Shown here: piece after piece, positions 14,278 through 21,073 of the stretch
Numbering within the stretch: the stretch's first letter is position 1
How the letters are laid out: each line of letters begins with the position of its first letter
DNA from: a virus
Virus record (IMG/VR): IMGVR_UViG_3300009194_000040
Coordinates: 1-28,675 of that record
DNA length: 28,675 bases
Reading direction: 5' to 3' (one strand)
The notes under the pieces: generated by a model
What the model saw: only the letters and a program-made list of their open reading frames with translations
Database searches by the model: none
What the model was told of the DNA's origin: nothing
Program-made: the position numbers and the translations under genes

Positions 14278-14588
14278 GGCTTGGCCTCCCCCAAATAAAC
14301 AACCTGCGACGGGTAGAGCCATCTAATGTCAACACCGTGCCACTCTCGGTTTTCGGATTGGCCGCTGTGCTGTGCTATGGGATTGAGGCAGGCAATCCAC
14401 TTCTCCAGCCGCTCAATTCGGTCTTGAAGCCGCAGGTTCTCCTCATCCAGCAATTGCTGCTGCCGGATGATTGCGTTGGCTGCGTTGAGTTCGCATTCCA
14501 ACTGGCAAGCAAAGTTCGCGTTCACCCAATCTCCCATGAAGTGGGAGACTCCGCTTCGTTTAGCATCCGTCCTAGGTGTATCGCTCAC
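14274..14588 (-). CDS. SDTPRTD-family coiled-coil protein
   Basis: The GTG at 14588 in the conserved junction is the best start (104 residues). The protein begins with SDTPRTDAKR, then has NFACQLECELNAANAIIRQQQ and a coiled coil, LLDEENLRLQDRIERLEKWI, and a C-terminal tail with GVDIRWLYPSQVVYLGEAKP. The N-terminal block and the NAAN motif are shared with 14692-14937 and 12789-13130. A small perfect hairpin (7 bp) lies at 14530-14548 within the early coding part. Function is unknown. Confidence 0.65.
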   Translation of the reverse strand: MSDTPRTDAKRSGVSHFMGDWVNANFACQLECELNAANAIIRQQQLLDEENLRLQDRIERLEKWIACLNPIAQHSGQSENREWHGVDIRWLYPSQVVYLGEAKP

Positions 14589-14695
14589 GGCTTGGCCTCC
14601 TTCTTTCTGCACTTGTGGAAGAACGGGAACATGAATCGACCAATCCAACCGATGGTTTCTCCACACTTTTGGCAGCAATAGCTTGGATACTTCAC
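14585..14695 (-). CDS. 36-residue zinc-knuckle microprotein
   Basis: The frame begins with GTG at 14695 and ends at 14585, bounded on both sides by identical 18-base junctions. The product has YCCQKCGETIGWIGR followed by FHKC, so three or four cysteines and a histidine could bind one zinc ion. It ends RKKEAKP. It is too short for routine gene finding. The strong AAGGAGG site in front and the coupled arrangement support translation. Function is unknown. Confidence 0.55.
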   Translation of the reverse strand: MKYPSYCCQKCGETIGWIGRFMFPFFHKCRKKEAKP

Positions 14696-14937
14696 GGCTT
14701 GGCCTCCTTGGCTTTGAACCATCTTGTCGAACTATCAAAACAGTATTTGCAAATGAGAACTGATCTATCATCACATTCGCATTCCGTGTCATTCATTGGG
14801 TCCATCGCATCCCCCGCCTCCTCCAGCCGCTTGATCCGCTCATTGGCCGCGTTGAGTTCTCGCTCCATCTTCTGTGCTTCAGCGAACAACAGATGGAACG
14901 ACCAGTCGAAGTTATCCGTCCTCGGTGTATCACTCAT
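14692..14937 (-). CDS. SDTPRTD-family coiled-coil and cysteine-rich protein
   Basis: The ATG at 14937, with GGAGGGACTGAA in front and an ATGA overlap with the resolvase stop, gives 81 residues. It begins MSDTPRTDNFDW, then MERELNAANERIKRLEEAGDAM (coiled coil), then CECD and CKYC (possible zinc site), and ends WFKAKEAKP. It shares parts with three downstream genes and may be the intact form of the module set. Function is unknown. Confidence 0.7.
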   Translation of the reverse strand: MSDTPRTDNFDWSFHLLFAEAQKMERELNAANERIKRLEEAGDAMDPMNDTECECDDRSVLICKYCFDSSTRWFKAKEAKP

Positions 14938-15389
14938 TTCAGTCCCTCCGCCAGCATTGCGTGCTCCAAGATCAACACAGCGTCGGCCGTCTTCAGTGTG
15001 ATCGTCAGCCTCGGCTGCCGCTGCTGCGCGATCTGCTTCAGGTGCGCCTTCCAGCGATCGCCGTGCGTGGCCTTGGTGCCTGCCTGAATGGTCTTCTGCC
15101 AAGTCTGTGGCGGCACCTCAATCACCCGGGTCTTAGTGCTGGCGATCAGGCCGTGCAGGAAGCCCACATTGCGCCCGAAATTGAACATGGCCGAACCCGG
15201 GGCACCTTTGCCGCCCACATAGCCGCCGACCTTCTCGATGAACACCACGTCGCTTACACCCAGCCGGTCGAGCACCAGGTCGCGCACATCGGCGTCGGTG
15301 GTTGGCATAGCGTCCAGCGTCACACCGCTGGGGCCGTAGTGCGCCAGGCCGCCGGACAGGCCGGGGTCGATAGCTAGTATGCGTTTCAC
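14934..15389 (-). CDS. RuvC-like Holliday junction resolvase
   Basis: The GTG at 15389 gives 151 residues and has AGGAGG eight bases before it in a GTGA overlap; an ATG at 15410 is also in frame. The product has the RuvC/RNase H-like fold: AIDPG with Asp8, VVFIEKV with Glu52, and KTADAV with Asp136 as the metal-binding acids. The order and spacing match small phage RuvC-like nucleases. It probably resolves branched DNA before packaging or in recombination. It sits apart from the main replication genes, between the lysin and the small-ORF chain. Confidence 0.85.
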   Translation of the reverse strand: MKRILAIDPGLSGGLAHYGPSGVTLDAMPTTDADVRDLVLDRLGVSDVVFIEKVGGYVGGKGAPGSAMFNFGRNVGFLHGLIASTKTRVIEVPPQTWQKTIQAGTKATHGDRWKAHLKQIAQQRQPRLTITLKTADAVLILEHAMLAEGLK

Positions 15390-15523
15390 TTGGCGTTCCT
15401 CCTTAGCCACGCCTTTATCGCCTGCTCGGTGACGGCACCGACCTTCAGGCCTGCAGCCCGGCAGTAGTCTCGCAGCGTTTTGTGGATGTCTGGGTTCACG
15501 TTGATCGTCTTGGTTTTACTCAT
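15386..15523 (-). CDS. Small ribbon-helix-helix-like protein (45 aa)
   Basis: The ATG at 15523 overlaps the lysin stop as ATGA, and the end overlaps the resolvase start as GTGA. The 45 residues KTINVNPDIHKTLRDYCRAAG and AVTEQAIKAWLRR look like one beta strand followed by two helices, as in CopG/Arc-type ribbon-helix-helix DNA-binding proteins. It could be a small regulator of the adjoining genes (inference). The first codons are MSKTKT. The last codons carry AGGAGG for the resolvase. Confidence 0.6.
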   Translation of the reverse strand: MSKTKTINVNPDIHKTLRDYCRAAGLKVGAVTEQAIKAWLRRNAK

Positions 15524-15849
15524 TTGAGATGCTTGCGGACCTTGTTCCAGTAGGCCTCGGTGGCCTGCTTCTTATCGCCAGACGGGCCGCCATTCCAACG
15601 ACGGGCGAGCTGCTCGGTGCTGGCGCCGCGGCCGTAGTGCTTCAGGTAGGCCTCGCAGACGGCCCGGGCCTGCGCCCTGTTGGTCATGTCCTGATGCCGG
15701 TAGTGGCTTCCGGTGATCCGGTTCACATCGAGCACAACGGCCTTGTGGATCTGCAGAGGCCCGATGGCCTTGCCGTTGTCGCCTACTGCCATGTCGTTGC
15801 CGGATGACTCGACGATGATTAGGGCGCTGATGAGGTTGGTCAGGTTCAA
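15520..15849 (-). CDS. Lysozyme-like transglycosylase (putative endolysin)
   Basis: The preferred start is TTG at 15849, in a TTGA overlap with the preceding stop and with AGGAAAGGA in front, giving 109 residues. It has the soluble lytic transglycosylase pattern: IIVESSGN with catalytic Glu14, then DNGKAIGPLQIH, and later YLKHYG and LARRWNGGP with AYWNKV near the end. It would cut peptidoglycan glycan strands. It lacks a signal peptide, so it would depend on a holin for export. It may serve as endolysin or as a virion enzyme. Confidence 0.8.
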   Translation of the reverse strand: MNLTNLISALIIVESSGNDMAVGDNGKAIGPLQIHKAVVLDVNRITGSHYRHQDMTNRAQARAVCEAYLKHYGRGASTEQLARRWNGGPSGDKKQATEAYWNKVRKHLK

Positions 15850-16046
15850 AAGAGTTGGTCCTTTCCTACAAGGATTTGATGCCCGGACTCGAACCCACCA
15901 CCATTCTCCAACAGACGCACAATCGCGCCTTGTCCTTGACCACACGGACAATCTCTGACTATCTCGCAAGCTACTTCAAAGAATCCAACGTGACGGTATT
16001 TCGTTGTTCTTGGTATTTTGATAATCTTTCTCAGTTTTACTTTCAT
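15846..16046 (-). CDS. Small protein before the lysin, unknown (66 aa)
   Basis: The ATG at 16046 lies in an ATGA overlap with a short upstream frame, and the stop overlaps the lysin TTG as TTGA. The protein is basic at its N-terminus (MKVKLRKIIKIPRTTKYRH), has CPCGQGQGAIVRLLENGGGF and ends GHQILVGKDQLF. It is not recognised. The first half is AT-rich. Its DNA contains a tRNA T-loop-like stretch (GGTTCGAGTCC) that I take as coincidence. Being locked between two overlaps is the main support. Confidence 0.55.
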   Translation of the reverse strand: MKVKLRKIIKIPRTTKYRHVGFFEVACEIVRDCPCGQGQGAIVRLLENGGGFESGHQILVGKDQLF

Positions 16047-16159
16047 TTTGTCAGTTCAAAATTCTGCGCGTTGTTGAACCAGTCGCGCCCCTGGTGCCGG
16101 ACTTCCTCACCGGCGGGATGGGCGGTTTGATGGGCACCGCCATGCCCTGAAGTGATCAG
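16043..16159 (-). CDS. Candidate 38-residue ORF with non-ATG start
   Basis: This frame ends in an ATGA overlap with the 66-residue gene and could start at a CTG overlapping the previous stop (CTGA at 16159) or at TTG at 16165. The C-terminal part, EEVRHQGRDWFNNAQNFELTK, looks like a real protein. No ATG or GTG start and no Shine-Dalgarno sequence are present, so it may depend on reinitiation, or on a -1 frameshift from the gene upstream. Function is unknown. Confidence 0.4.
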   Translation of the reverse strand: MITSGHGGAHQTAHPAGEEVRHQGRDWFNNAQNFELTK

Positions 16160-16383
16160 GACCAAACCGGGCGGCCCGAGACGATGTACGGGGCAGCAGC
16201 GTCTTTGACAGCTTGCTCGTAAACCCAGTTGTGCTTGGCCAGCAGGTTGGATGCAACCTCAGCAGCTTGGAACTTGCTCAGTCCGGCCTTGGGGAAGTTG
16301 TAGACCGCCTCGGTGATCTTGGAGAGTTTGTTTTGCTTGCTCATGGTGTTGATCTCGTTGACGGGATCAATCTGCACCATCAC
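16156..16383 (-). CDS. Small protein, unknown (75 aa, or 62 aa from the inner ATG)
   Basis: The frame has two adjacent ATGs at 16383 and 16380 and another at 16344 (MSKQNKLSKITEAV). No start has a strong Shine-Dalgarno sequence. The product is helical, with FPKAGLSKFQAAEVASNLLAKHNWVYEQAVKDAA, without cysteines. It follows an AT-rich gap after the long tail gene and begins the series of short genes leading to the lysin. No family is recognised. Confidence 0.55.
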   Translation of the reverse strand: MMVQIDPVNEINTMSKQNKLSKITEAVYNFPKAGLSKFQAAEVASNLLAKHNWVYEQAVKDAAAPYIVSGRPVWS

Positions 16384-16469
16384 CCAAACACCTGCAACAC
16401 AATTTTACTATTTTTCCCTCTTTTTGCAGAAAACCCAATGTTTGCAGGGGTTAAACGAGGGTCGAAAAG
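16384..16469 (-). promoter_or_regulatory. AT-rich gap after tail operon, possible promoter and weak terminator
   Basis: On the minus strand this gap first has AACCC, an 11-base loop, GGGTT and then TT, a weak terminator-like hairpin. About 20 bases later comes TAGTAAAAT, containing TAAAAT (5/6 to a -10 box), with no good -35. The gap is AT-rich compared with both sides and separates the tail genes from the lysin and small-ORF block. Both calls are tentative. Confidence 0.3.
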
Positions 16470-19271
16470 TCAGGATGCCAGCTCATTCGGCAGTCGCAGA
16501 TCGACGTACCGGATGGTTTCGTATCGCTGCTCGTTGGCAACGGTGTCGAAGTAGCTCGAGACTTGGCGCCGCTCGCCGTCGCTGAAGTTGCGCAGGGTAT
16601 CGTACCCGGTCGGCAGCACCGGCACGGCCTCATTCGGCTGGCCGTTCTCGGTGTCGAAGTTCCACGCGGTAAAGCCCTGGCTGTCGGAATAGGCTGCGAG
16701 GTTGATGGCCGGAACGTACCAGTAGTCATTGCCGCCGGCATCCTGGTCACGGTAGCAAACCACGCCATTGGCGATCAGGAGATCGTGGGCCTGCTCGGAG
16801 ATGTAGAACGACGGGATGGTGCCGCCAGATTCACGCCCAGAAGGCCCGAGCAGCACCATGCCGATGGTCAGCACACCGAGCACACGGAATGATCCGTTGG
16901 CATCGTACAGCGGGCAGGATGACATCCCCAAGCACAGCGGCACGGCCCTCGTCCAGGCCCGCACCGACCATTCCAGCAGGTTCCAGAGCCACGGGCTCTT
17001 CGGGATCTTGTGGAAGAACGGGCCACCGCCGGGCAGGTAGGGATTGCCGACCGGGTTGTAAGGCAGATCAAACCCGACCTGCTCGACGCCACCTGTCCAG
17101 CATATGTGCGTCATGTTATCGCGGTACGGTGGCGAGTAGGTCGACGATTTGAACGGCACGCTGGAGGCGAACGAGGCGCCGCGGCCGTCCTTGAAGATGT
17201 CGTCCCGCTGGGCCGGCACCAGGTCGACAAACGAGCTGTTATCGGCTGTCGGTATGTAGGCGTACTGCTGCGTTCTGTTGGGACTGCCTGGGATCCGCAC
17301 CGAGGCGTCGATGCCTCCTGGGCCGCCCCACTTGTTCAGCCAGAAGTCGGCGCCCCACGGCCTGTCGTCGACGCCACCGCCAGATGCCATGTTGATCTCG
17401 TAGGTGCGCACCTGCTCGAAGTCGTAGATCGAGCTGGAAAAGCCCCAAGGGCCGCCAGCAGGGATGTAGGCGGTGTTGACTGCCTGCACACCGGATCCCG
17501 GCACCGGATTGAGTGCGGGCAGCACATTGCCCCATTGCTGGCTCGGGTAGGTTCCGGCGACCTGCAGGTAAAAGATATGCGTTCCGGAGGTGTACCGGGT
17601 ATTGAACCACGGGCCGACTCCGAATCCGATGGGGCGGTCGGCGATGTAGAGGCTCTCGTTGTCCGCAGTGGTCTCGAAGTTATTCAGCAGGCTGCCGCCA
17701 ATGCCTGTGGCCGTTGCCGCTCGGCACATCAGGCCCATCGGCGTCATGCTGACCACCGACACCTTCTCCTCAACGATGTCGACGGCATCGGTGTAGGTGT
17801 TCAGGAAACCAACCTCGACAGCGATTTTGCGCCGGAGGTTGCGCATTGTGTCGAAGATGGTCGGCTCGTTCCCGGCGTCCCAGGTGTAAGTTCCTGGCCC
17901 GCTGATCGGATCCATGCCCTTGCAATACTGCACCGGGTAGACCGTCGAGATGGTCTTCACGCTGGCGTCGATCTCCCAGTAAGGATTCGTGGTCGTGGTG
18001 AAGATGTTGGCGTCGATAGGGTAAATCCGGATGACGCCGCGCTGTGTGGTCACCTGCATCCCGGTGGCCGTGACGTTCACGTCGATGCCTAGATCGCGCA
18101 GACGGTCGACCAGGCTGGTCGTGCCGTTGAAAACCCGGATTTGATCGGATACGACATTCCCGGCCGCGTTGCTGAACGTCACCCGGGCACGGCCCCAAGT
18201 GAACACGGCGTCCCCGATGGTCGTATTGGCATCGGTCGGGTCGGCATAGACTCCGGTGTACACCTGTCTCGGATCGTATGGGATGAACGGGTCGTGCACC
18301 GCACCCATCACCCGGCGCCACTCAAACAGAATGAACGGGTTGGCCACGTTGTTCGCTTGGGCGGATCGTTCGAGGCTCAGGAACTCCGACTGGGTGGCGG
18401 TGTCGGACCATGACGGCGGCCCCTCGGCGAGGAACGGGATGTCGCCGGTGAAGTATGGGAAGAAGTAGCGGCAGAATGTTCCGCCCGGGAAGGTCACCGC
18501 CCAGGTGCCGTCAGGCCGGCGCCGGAAAGCCCTGCAGGAGCCCGCGGAAACGAATTGGCGGTCTGCGCTGCCATCGGGCAGTTGCAAGAACACCACGGCC
18601 GATCTGGTGCCGCAGTTGTGCACCCGCCAGCAATCGTAACGCTGGTATGTGCGCAAGATCCGGAACTCGTAGATGCCTTCGAGCGCGATCTCGGCAACGG
18701 CCAGCCGGTGCTTGTGGATTCGCCCAGGAGGCAGTGTCGGGTCAATGCCGGCGCCGAGACTGCCTCGAACATAGGACGTCAGGCCCGAGGTTGACGGCGG
18801 ATCCCAGCCTAGATGCACGTCGTACTGGATCCCGGCCACCTCGCGCTTCAGCAGCTCGAAGCTGTAGTGGATATCGGCGACGTCACAGGTGAACGGGTCG
18901 CCACCAGCCACCCAATGGTCGACGTAGGCCTGCCCGCCTTCGACGTCGAGGTGCTTGGTCTCGAGCTTCGACAGCTCGACCTGTGTCTGCACCTGGTTGT
19001 GGTTGTCCCGCCAGTCGGTGCCGATGCCGGGGATGTAGTCCGGGCCGACTGCATTGTCGGCTCTGAGGCGTTTGCAGGTGTCCTGGTCGTTGCGGTAGAC
19101 GTACCAGACGCCGTATGGATATTTCCCCTCCCATGCACCGGATGCGGAGTTGGCGAACAACGGGCTTTTGCCGTTGAGCACCCGGTGGCATTTCTGGTCG
19201 AAACGGGAATAGAGGCTGTTCAGGTTCGACGCCGTGAACATCTTCTCCCGCTTGTCTACGGCGAAAGGCAT
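16470..19271 (-). CDS. Large tail or tail-tip protein, unrecognised (933 aa)
   Basis: The largest gene of the window follows the tail genes and probably encodes a tail hub, tip or receptor-binding protein (positional inference). I recognise no domain. It is rich in aromatic residues, Gly, Pro and Asn, and has many cysteines (for example TCDVADIHYSFELLKRE, YDCWRVHNCGTRSA, GTFCRYFFPYF, CLGMSSCP). A short hydrophobic stretch, LGVLTIGMVLLG, lies near residue 810. The C-terminus, RYETIRYVDLRLPNELAS, looks helical. The ATG at 19271 has GATCCGCCACC in front and no Shine-Dalgarno sequence. Composition is uniform; I see no frameshift. Confidence 0.75.
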   Translation of the reverse strand: MPFAVDKREKMFTASNLNSLYSRFDQKCHRVLNGKSPLFANSASGAWEGKYPYGVWYVYRNDQDTCKRLRADNAVGPDYIPGIGTDWRDNHNQVQTQVELSKLETKHLDVEGGQAYVDHWVAGGDPFTCDVADIHYSFELLKREVAGIQYDVHLGWDPPSTSGLTSYVRGSLGAGIDPTLPPGRIHKHRLAVAEIALEGIYEFRILRTYQRYDCWRVHNCGTRSAVVFLQLPDGSADRQFVSAGSCRAFRRRPDGTWAVTFPGGTFCRYFFPYFTGDIPFLAEGPPSWSDTATQSEFLSLERSAQANNVANPFILFEWRRVMGAVHDPFIPYDPRQVYTGVYADPTDANTTIGDAVFTWGRARVTFSNAAGNVVSDQIRVFNGTTSLVDRLRDLGIDVNVTATGMQVTTQRGVIRIYPIDANIFTTTTNPYWEIDASVKTISTVYPVQYCKGMDPISGPGTYTWDAGNEPTIFDTMRNLRRKIAVEVGFLNTYTDAVDIVEEKVSVVSMTPMGLMCRAATATGIGGSLLNNFETTADNESLYIADRPIGFGVGPWFNTRYTSGTHIFYLQVAGTYPSQQWGNVLPALNPVPGSGVQAVNTAYIPAGGPWGFSSSIYDFEQVRTYEINMASGGGVDDRPWGADFWLNKWGGPGGIDASVRIPGSPNRTQQYAYIPTADNSSFVDLVPAQRDDIFKDGRGASFASSVPFKSSTYSPPYRDNMTHICWTGGVEQVGFDLPYNPVGNPYLPGGGPFFHKIPKSPWLWNLLEWSVRAWTRAVPLCLGMSSCPLYDANGSFRVLGVLTIGMVLLGPSGRESGGTIPSFYISEQAHDLLIANGVVCYRDQDAGGNDYWYVPAINLAAYSDSQGFTAWNFDTENGQPNEAVPVLPTGYDTLRNFSDGERRQVSSYFDTVANEQRYETIRYVDLRLPNELAS

Positions 19272-19280
19272 GGTGGCGGA

Positions 19281-19487
19281 TCAGTAGAACCAGGATTCCT
19301 CGGCGGTCTGCGTTATTCCGATGCTCGGCTGGATCTTCAGGGTCGTGCCGTTGGCATTCTGCTCGACGCGTTGCCCCGGCCCGGCGACAAGCTGAACCCG
19401 GCGCACAGCCTCAATGAGCTGGTTAATGGTTCGAGCATGGTCTGATTTGAGACCACGCTCGGACAATTTGGCTGGGAGCTGGATCAT
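19281..19487 (-). CDS. Small tail-region protein, unknown (68 aa)
   Basis: The ATG at 19487 (MIQLPAKLSERGLKSD) is preferred to upstream starts that overlap the previous gene. The product has a helical half, HARTINQLIEAVRRVQLVAGPG, then a beta-like NGTTLKIQPS and ends EESWFY. It lies 4 bases after the second paralogue and 9 bases before the 933-residue gene. Its role in tail assembly is a guess. Confidence 0.6.
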   Translation of the reverse strand: MIQLPAKLSERGLKSDHARTINQLIEAVRRVQLVAGPGQRVEQNANGTTLKIQPSIGITQTAEESWFY

Positions 19488-19491
19488 GGCG

Positions 19492-19848
19492 TCATATCTC
19501 GCAGAACTGCGCGAAGATCTTAACCGGGGAGTTCGATGCCTTGACGTACATGGTGGCATCGACCCACGGGATCAGGATGAACTGACCGGCAGGGATCTGG
19601 AAGCTGTACGGCGAGGAAGGACCGATTGAGACCGAGTTGACCAGATCGAGGTTGACCACCAGGAGTCGGTACGGCGTGGCCAGATCCGCGGTCAGATCGA
19701 GGGCCTCGTCGGTCGTACCGACCACCTGAGTCTGCTGCCCCATATCGGTGCCGGTCATGTTGGCCACCGCGCTGTAGGACAGTGAATTGATCGTTGCACC
19801 GCCTTTCGCAGCATAAAGCCGCGCCGACATCTCGACTTCGTTGGCCAT
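19492..19848 (-). CDS. Tail-region protein, paralogue B (118 aa)
   Basis: This is the second member of a tandem pair with 19861-20220. About half of the residues are identical, including ARLYA, GTDMG, QTQ, EALD, IPAG, LIP and the C-terminal FCEI. The pattern looks like a compact beta-sandwich, as in phage decoration or tail-ring proteins; the function is unknown. The ATG follows the A/C-rich leader AACCAACCAACACC without a Shine-Dalgarno sequence, suggesting high expression by an SD-independent route. Confidence 0.75.
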   Translation of the reverse strand: MANEVEMSARLYAAKGGATINSLSYSAVANMTGTDMGQQTQVVGTTDEALDLTADLATPYRLLVVNLDLVNSVSIGPSSPYSFQIPAGQFILIPWVDATMYVKASNSPVKIFAQFCEI

Positions 19849-19860
19849 GGTGTTGGTTGG

Positions 19861-20220
19861 TTAGATCTCGCAGAAGGTGGCCTGAATGGTCACCGAGGAA
19901 GTGTCGGCCTTCAGGTAGAGCGTGGCGCTGACATACGGAATCAGCATGGTCTCACCGGCCGGGATGCGCATCGTGTAGGTGCCGGAGACGAACCCAGCCT
20001 CGACGAAGTTGGTGCTGTCGAGGTTGCTGATCAGCAGCTTGTAAGGGCTGGAGACATCGACGGGCACGTCGAGAGCCTCGACCGTGATGCCGATGAGCTG
20101 GGTCTGGCTGCCCATGTCGGTGCCGACCATGGTGGCGGTTTTGGTGTAGGTGACCGAGGGCAGATACGCACCGTTTTTCGATGCGTACAGCCGGGCCGTC
20201 ATTTGAATCTCGTCTGCCAT
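19861..20220 (-). CDS. Tail-region protein, paralogue A (119 aa)
   Basis: This is the first member of the tandem pair, similar to 19492-19848 along the whole length. It is beta-rich, with LLISNLD, TYTMRIPAG and LIPYVSATLYLK. The conserved cysteine near the C-terminus (FCEI) is kept in both copies. It lies between the 275-residue tail protein and the second copy. The leader is CCTCAACCAACATCCGCACACC, again without Shine-Dalgarno. Possibly the two form a hetero-oligomer. Confidence 0.75.
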   Translation of the reverse strand: MADEIQMTARLYASKNGAYLPSVTYTKTATMVGTDMGSQTQLIGITVEALDVPVDVSSPYKLLISNLDSTNFVEAGFVSGTYTMRIPAGETMLIPYVSATLYLKADTSSVTIQATFCEI

Positions 20221-20244
20221 AAGGTGTGCGGATGTTGGTTGAGG

Positions 20245-21072
20245 TTAGAAGAACGGGTAAATATCAAGATCGTATGGGGCGAACGTCCAGGAGATCACCT
20301 GCTCGACCTGGTTGGTCTTGGTGATCAGGTTGGTCGAGTAGTTCGTTTGCTTCCAGCCCCACGCGGTCCCGGATGGAGCCTGCACCTGTCCGGTGATCGG
20401 ATCAACAGGAACGGGTGGCAGCATTGACGAGACCGAAAAAGGAAGGCTCCAGATCTGAATGAACGAGAGCGGGTAGTAAACAGGCGGGATGCCTTGCGGA
20501 ACTTGCGGCAGCCCCAGATTGCCTGAGAACGTGGCAATGCGCGTCAGGCTTACCCGGGCCACCGGAAACGAGTCCTCGCCGCGGGCCAGCTTCGCCCAGA
20601 TCCGGCGAGCAATAGGAAGGTTTCCTAGAGGCGAGATGTCCTCGAGCTTCTGGCCATTTCTGACTGCCTCTTCAATGGTCTTCTTGTAGTAGGCAGGATC
20701 CCCAGTTGCATCGGCCTCTTTGGCTACGGCAGGCAGAGCAAAAACGCTGATGTCGACGTAATCCGTGCGGAACTCGTAGCGGATGTCAGCGATCTCACCT
20801 GGCTGCGGGACCGACTGCTCGTAAATCTCAACGCCGGGGTCGTAGCTGCTTCCGCCGATGGTGACCGTGGCTTCAGAGTAGGGGCCATCCTCCCGGATCG
20901 AATACTTGGCGCCAATGGCCACCCATTGCGCCGAGGCGATTCTAAGAACGTCCTTGGGCCCTCTGAAGGTGAGCTGAACCACGCGGCCTGTACCGCTGTT
21001 GTCGTAGGATCTCGAGACCTCGATGTAGCCAGGAAACGCTGCCAGCTCGTTTGCTTGTTGGATCGTCGCCAT
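20245..21072 (-). CDS. Tail protein after tape measure, distal-tail-like (275 aa)
   Basis: The gene stands directly after the tape measure (1-base gap), where siphophages encode the distal tail protein. I see a beta-rich sequence with YIEVSRSYDNSGTGRVVQL, RYEFRTDYVDISVF and a C-terminal WGWKQTNYSTNLIT region. No motif proves the assignment. The ATG at 21072 follows CTCCGAATAAC and has no Shine-Dalgarno sequence. An alternative is a minor tail or hub protein. Confidence 0.6.
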   Translation of the reverse strand: MATIQQANELAAFPGYIEVSRSYDNSGTGRVVQLTFRGPKDVLRIASAQWVAIGAKYSIREDGPYSEATVTIGGSSYDPGVEIYEQSVPQPGEIADIRYEFRTDYVDISVFALPAVAKEADATGDPAYYKKTIEEAVRNGQKLEDISPLGNLPIARRIWAKLARGEDSFPVARVSLTRIATFSGNLGLPQVPQGIPPVYYPLSFIQIWSLPFSVSSMLPPVPVDPITGQVQAPSGTAWGWKQTNYSTNLITKTNQVEQVISWTFAPYDLDIYPFF

Positions 21073-21073
21073 G

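Larger units (their letters stand above)
13572..14709 (-). repeat. Repeated 18-base stop/start junction
   Basis: On the minus strand AAGGAGGCCAAGCCGTGA joins consecutive small genes. Exact copies lie at 13572-13589, 14585-14602 and 14692-14709 (plus-strand coordinates). Copies with two differences lie at 13736-13753, 13939-13956 and 14274-14291. The same bases encode KEAKP-stop of one gene, hold the Shine-Dalgarno AAGGAGG, and contain the overlapping GTG of the next. A looser version (AAGGAGGAACGCCAAGTGA) stands before the resolvase at 15389. Confidence 0.85.

Noticed and set aside
14530-14548. Perfect 7-bp hairpin TCTCCCA/TGGGAGA
   Set aside because: It is within the coding part of a small gene, short, and has no context suggesting a regulatory function.
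13572-14709. CRISPR-like regularly repeated short sequence
   Set aside because: The 18-base repeat spacing varies from about 107 to 311 bases, the intervals are coding, and the repeat is explained by the stop/start junction.
15866-15960. tRNA-like sequence on the minus strand with a T-loop-type GGTTCGAGTCC and a TTGTCC/GGACAA inverted repeat
   Set aside because: No consistent cloverleaf can be drawn: the T stem does not pair beyond two bases, the anticodon loop would have six bases, and the stretch is within a coupled 66-residue coding frame.
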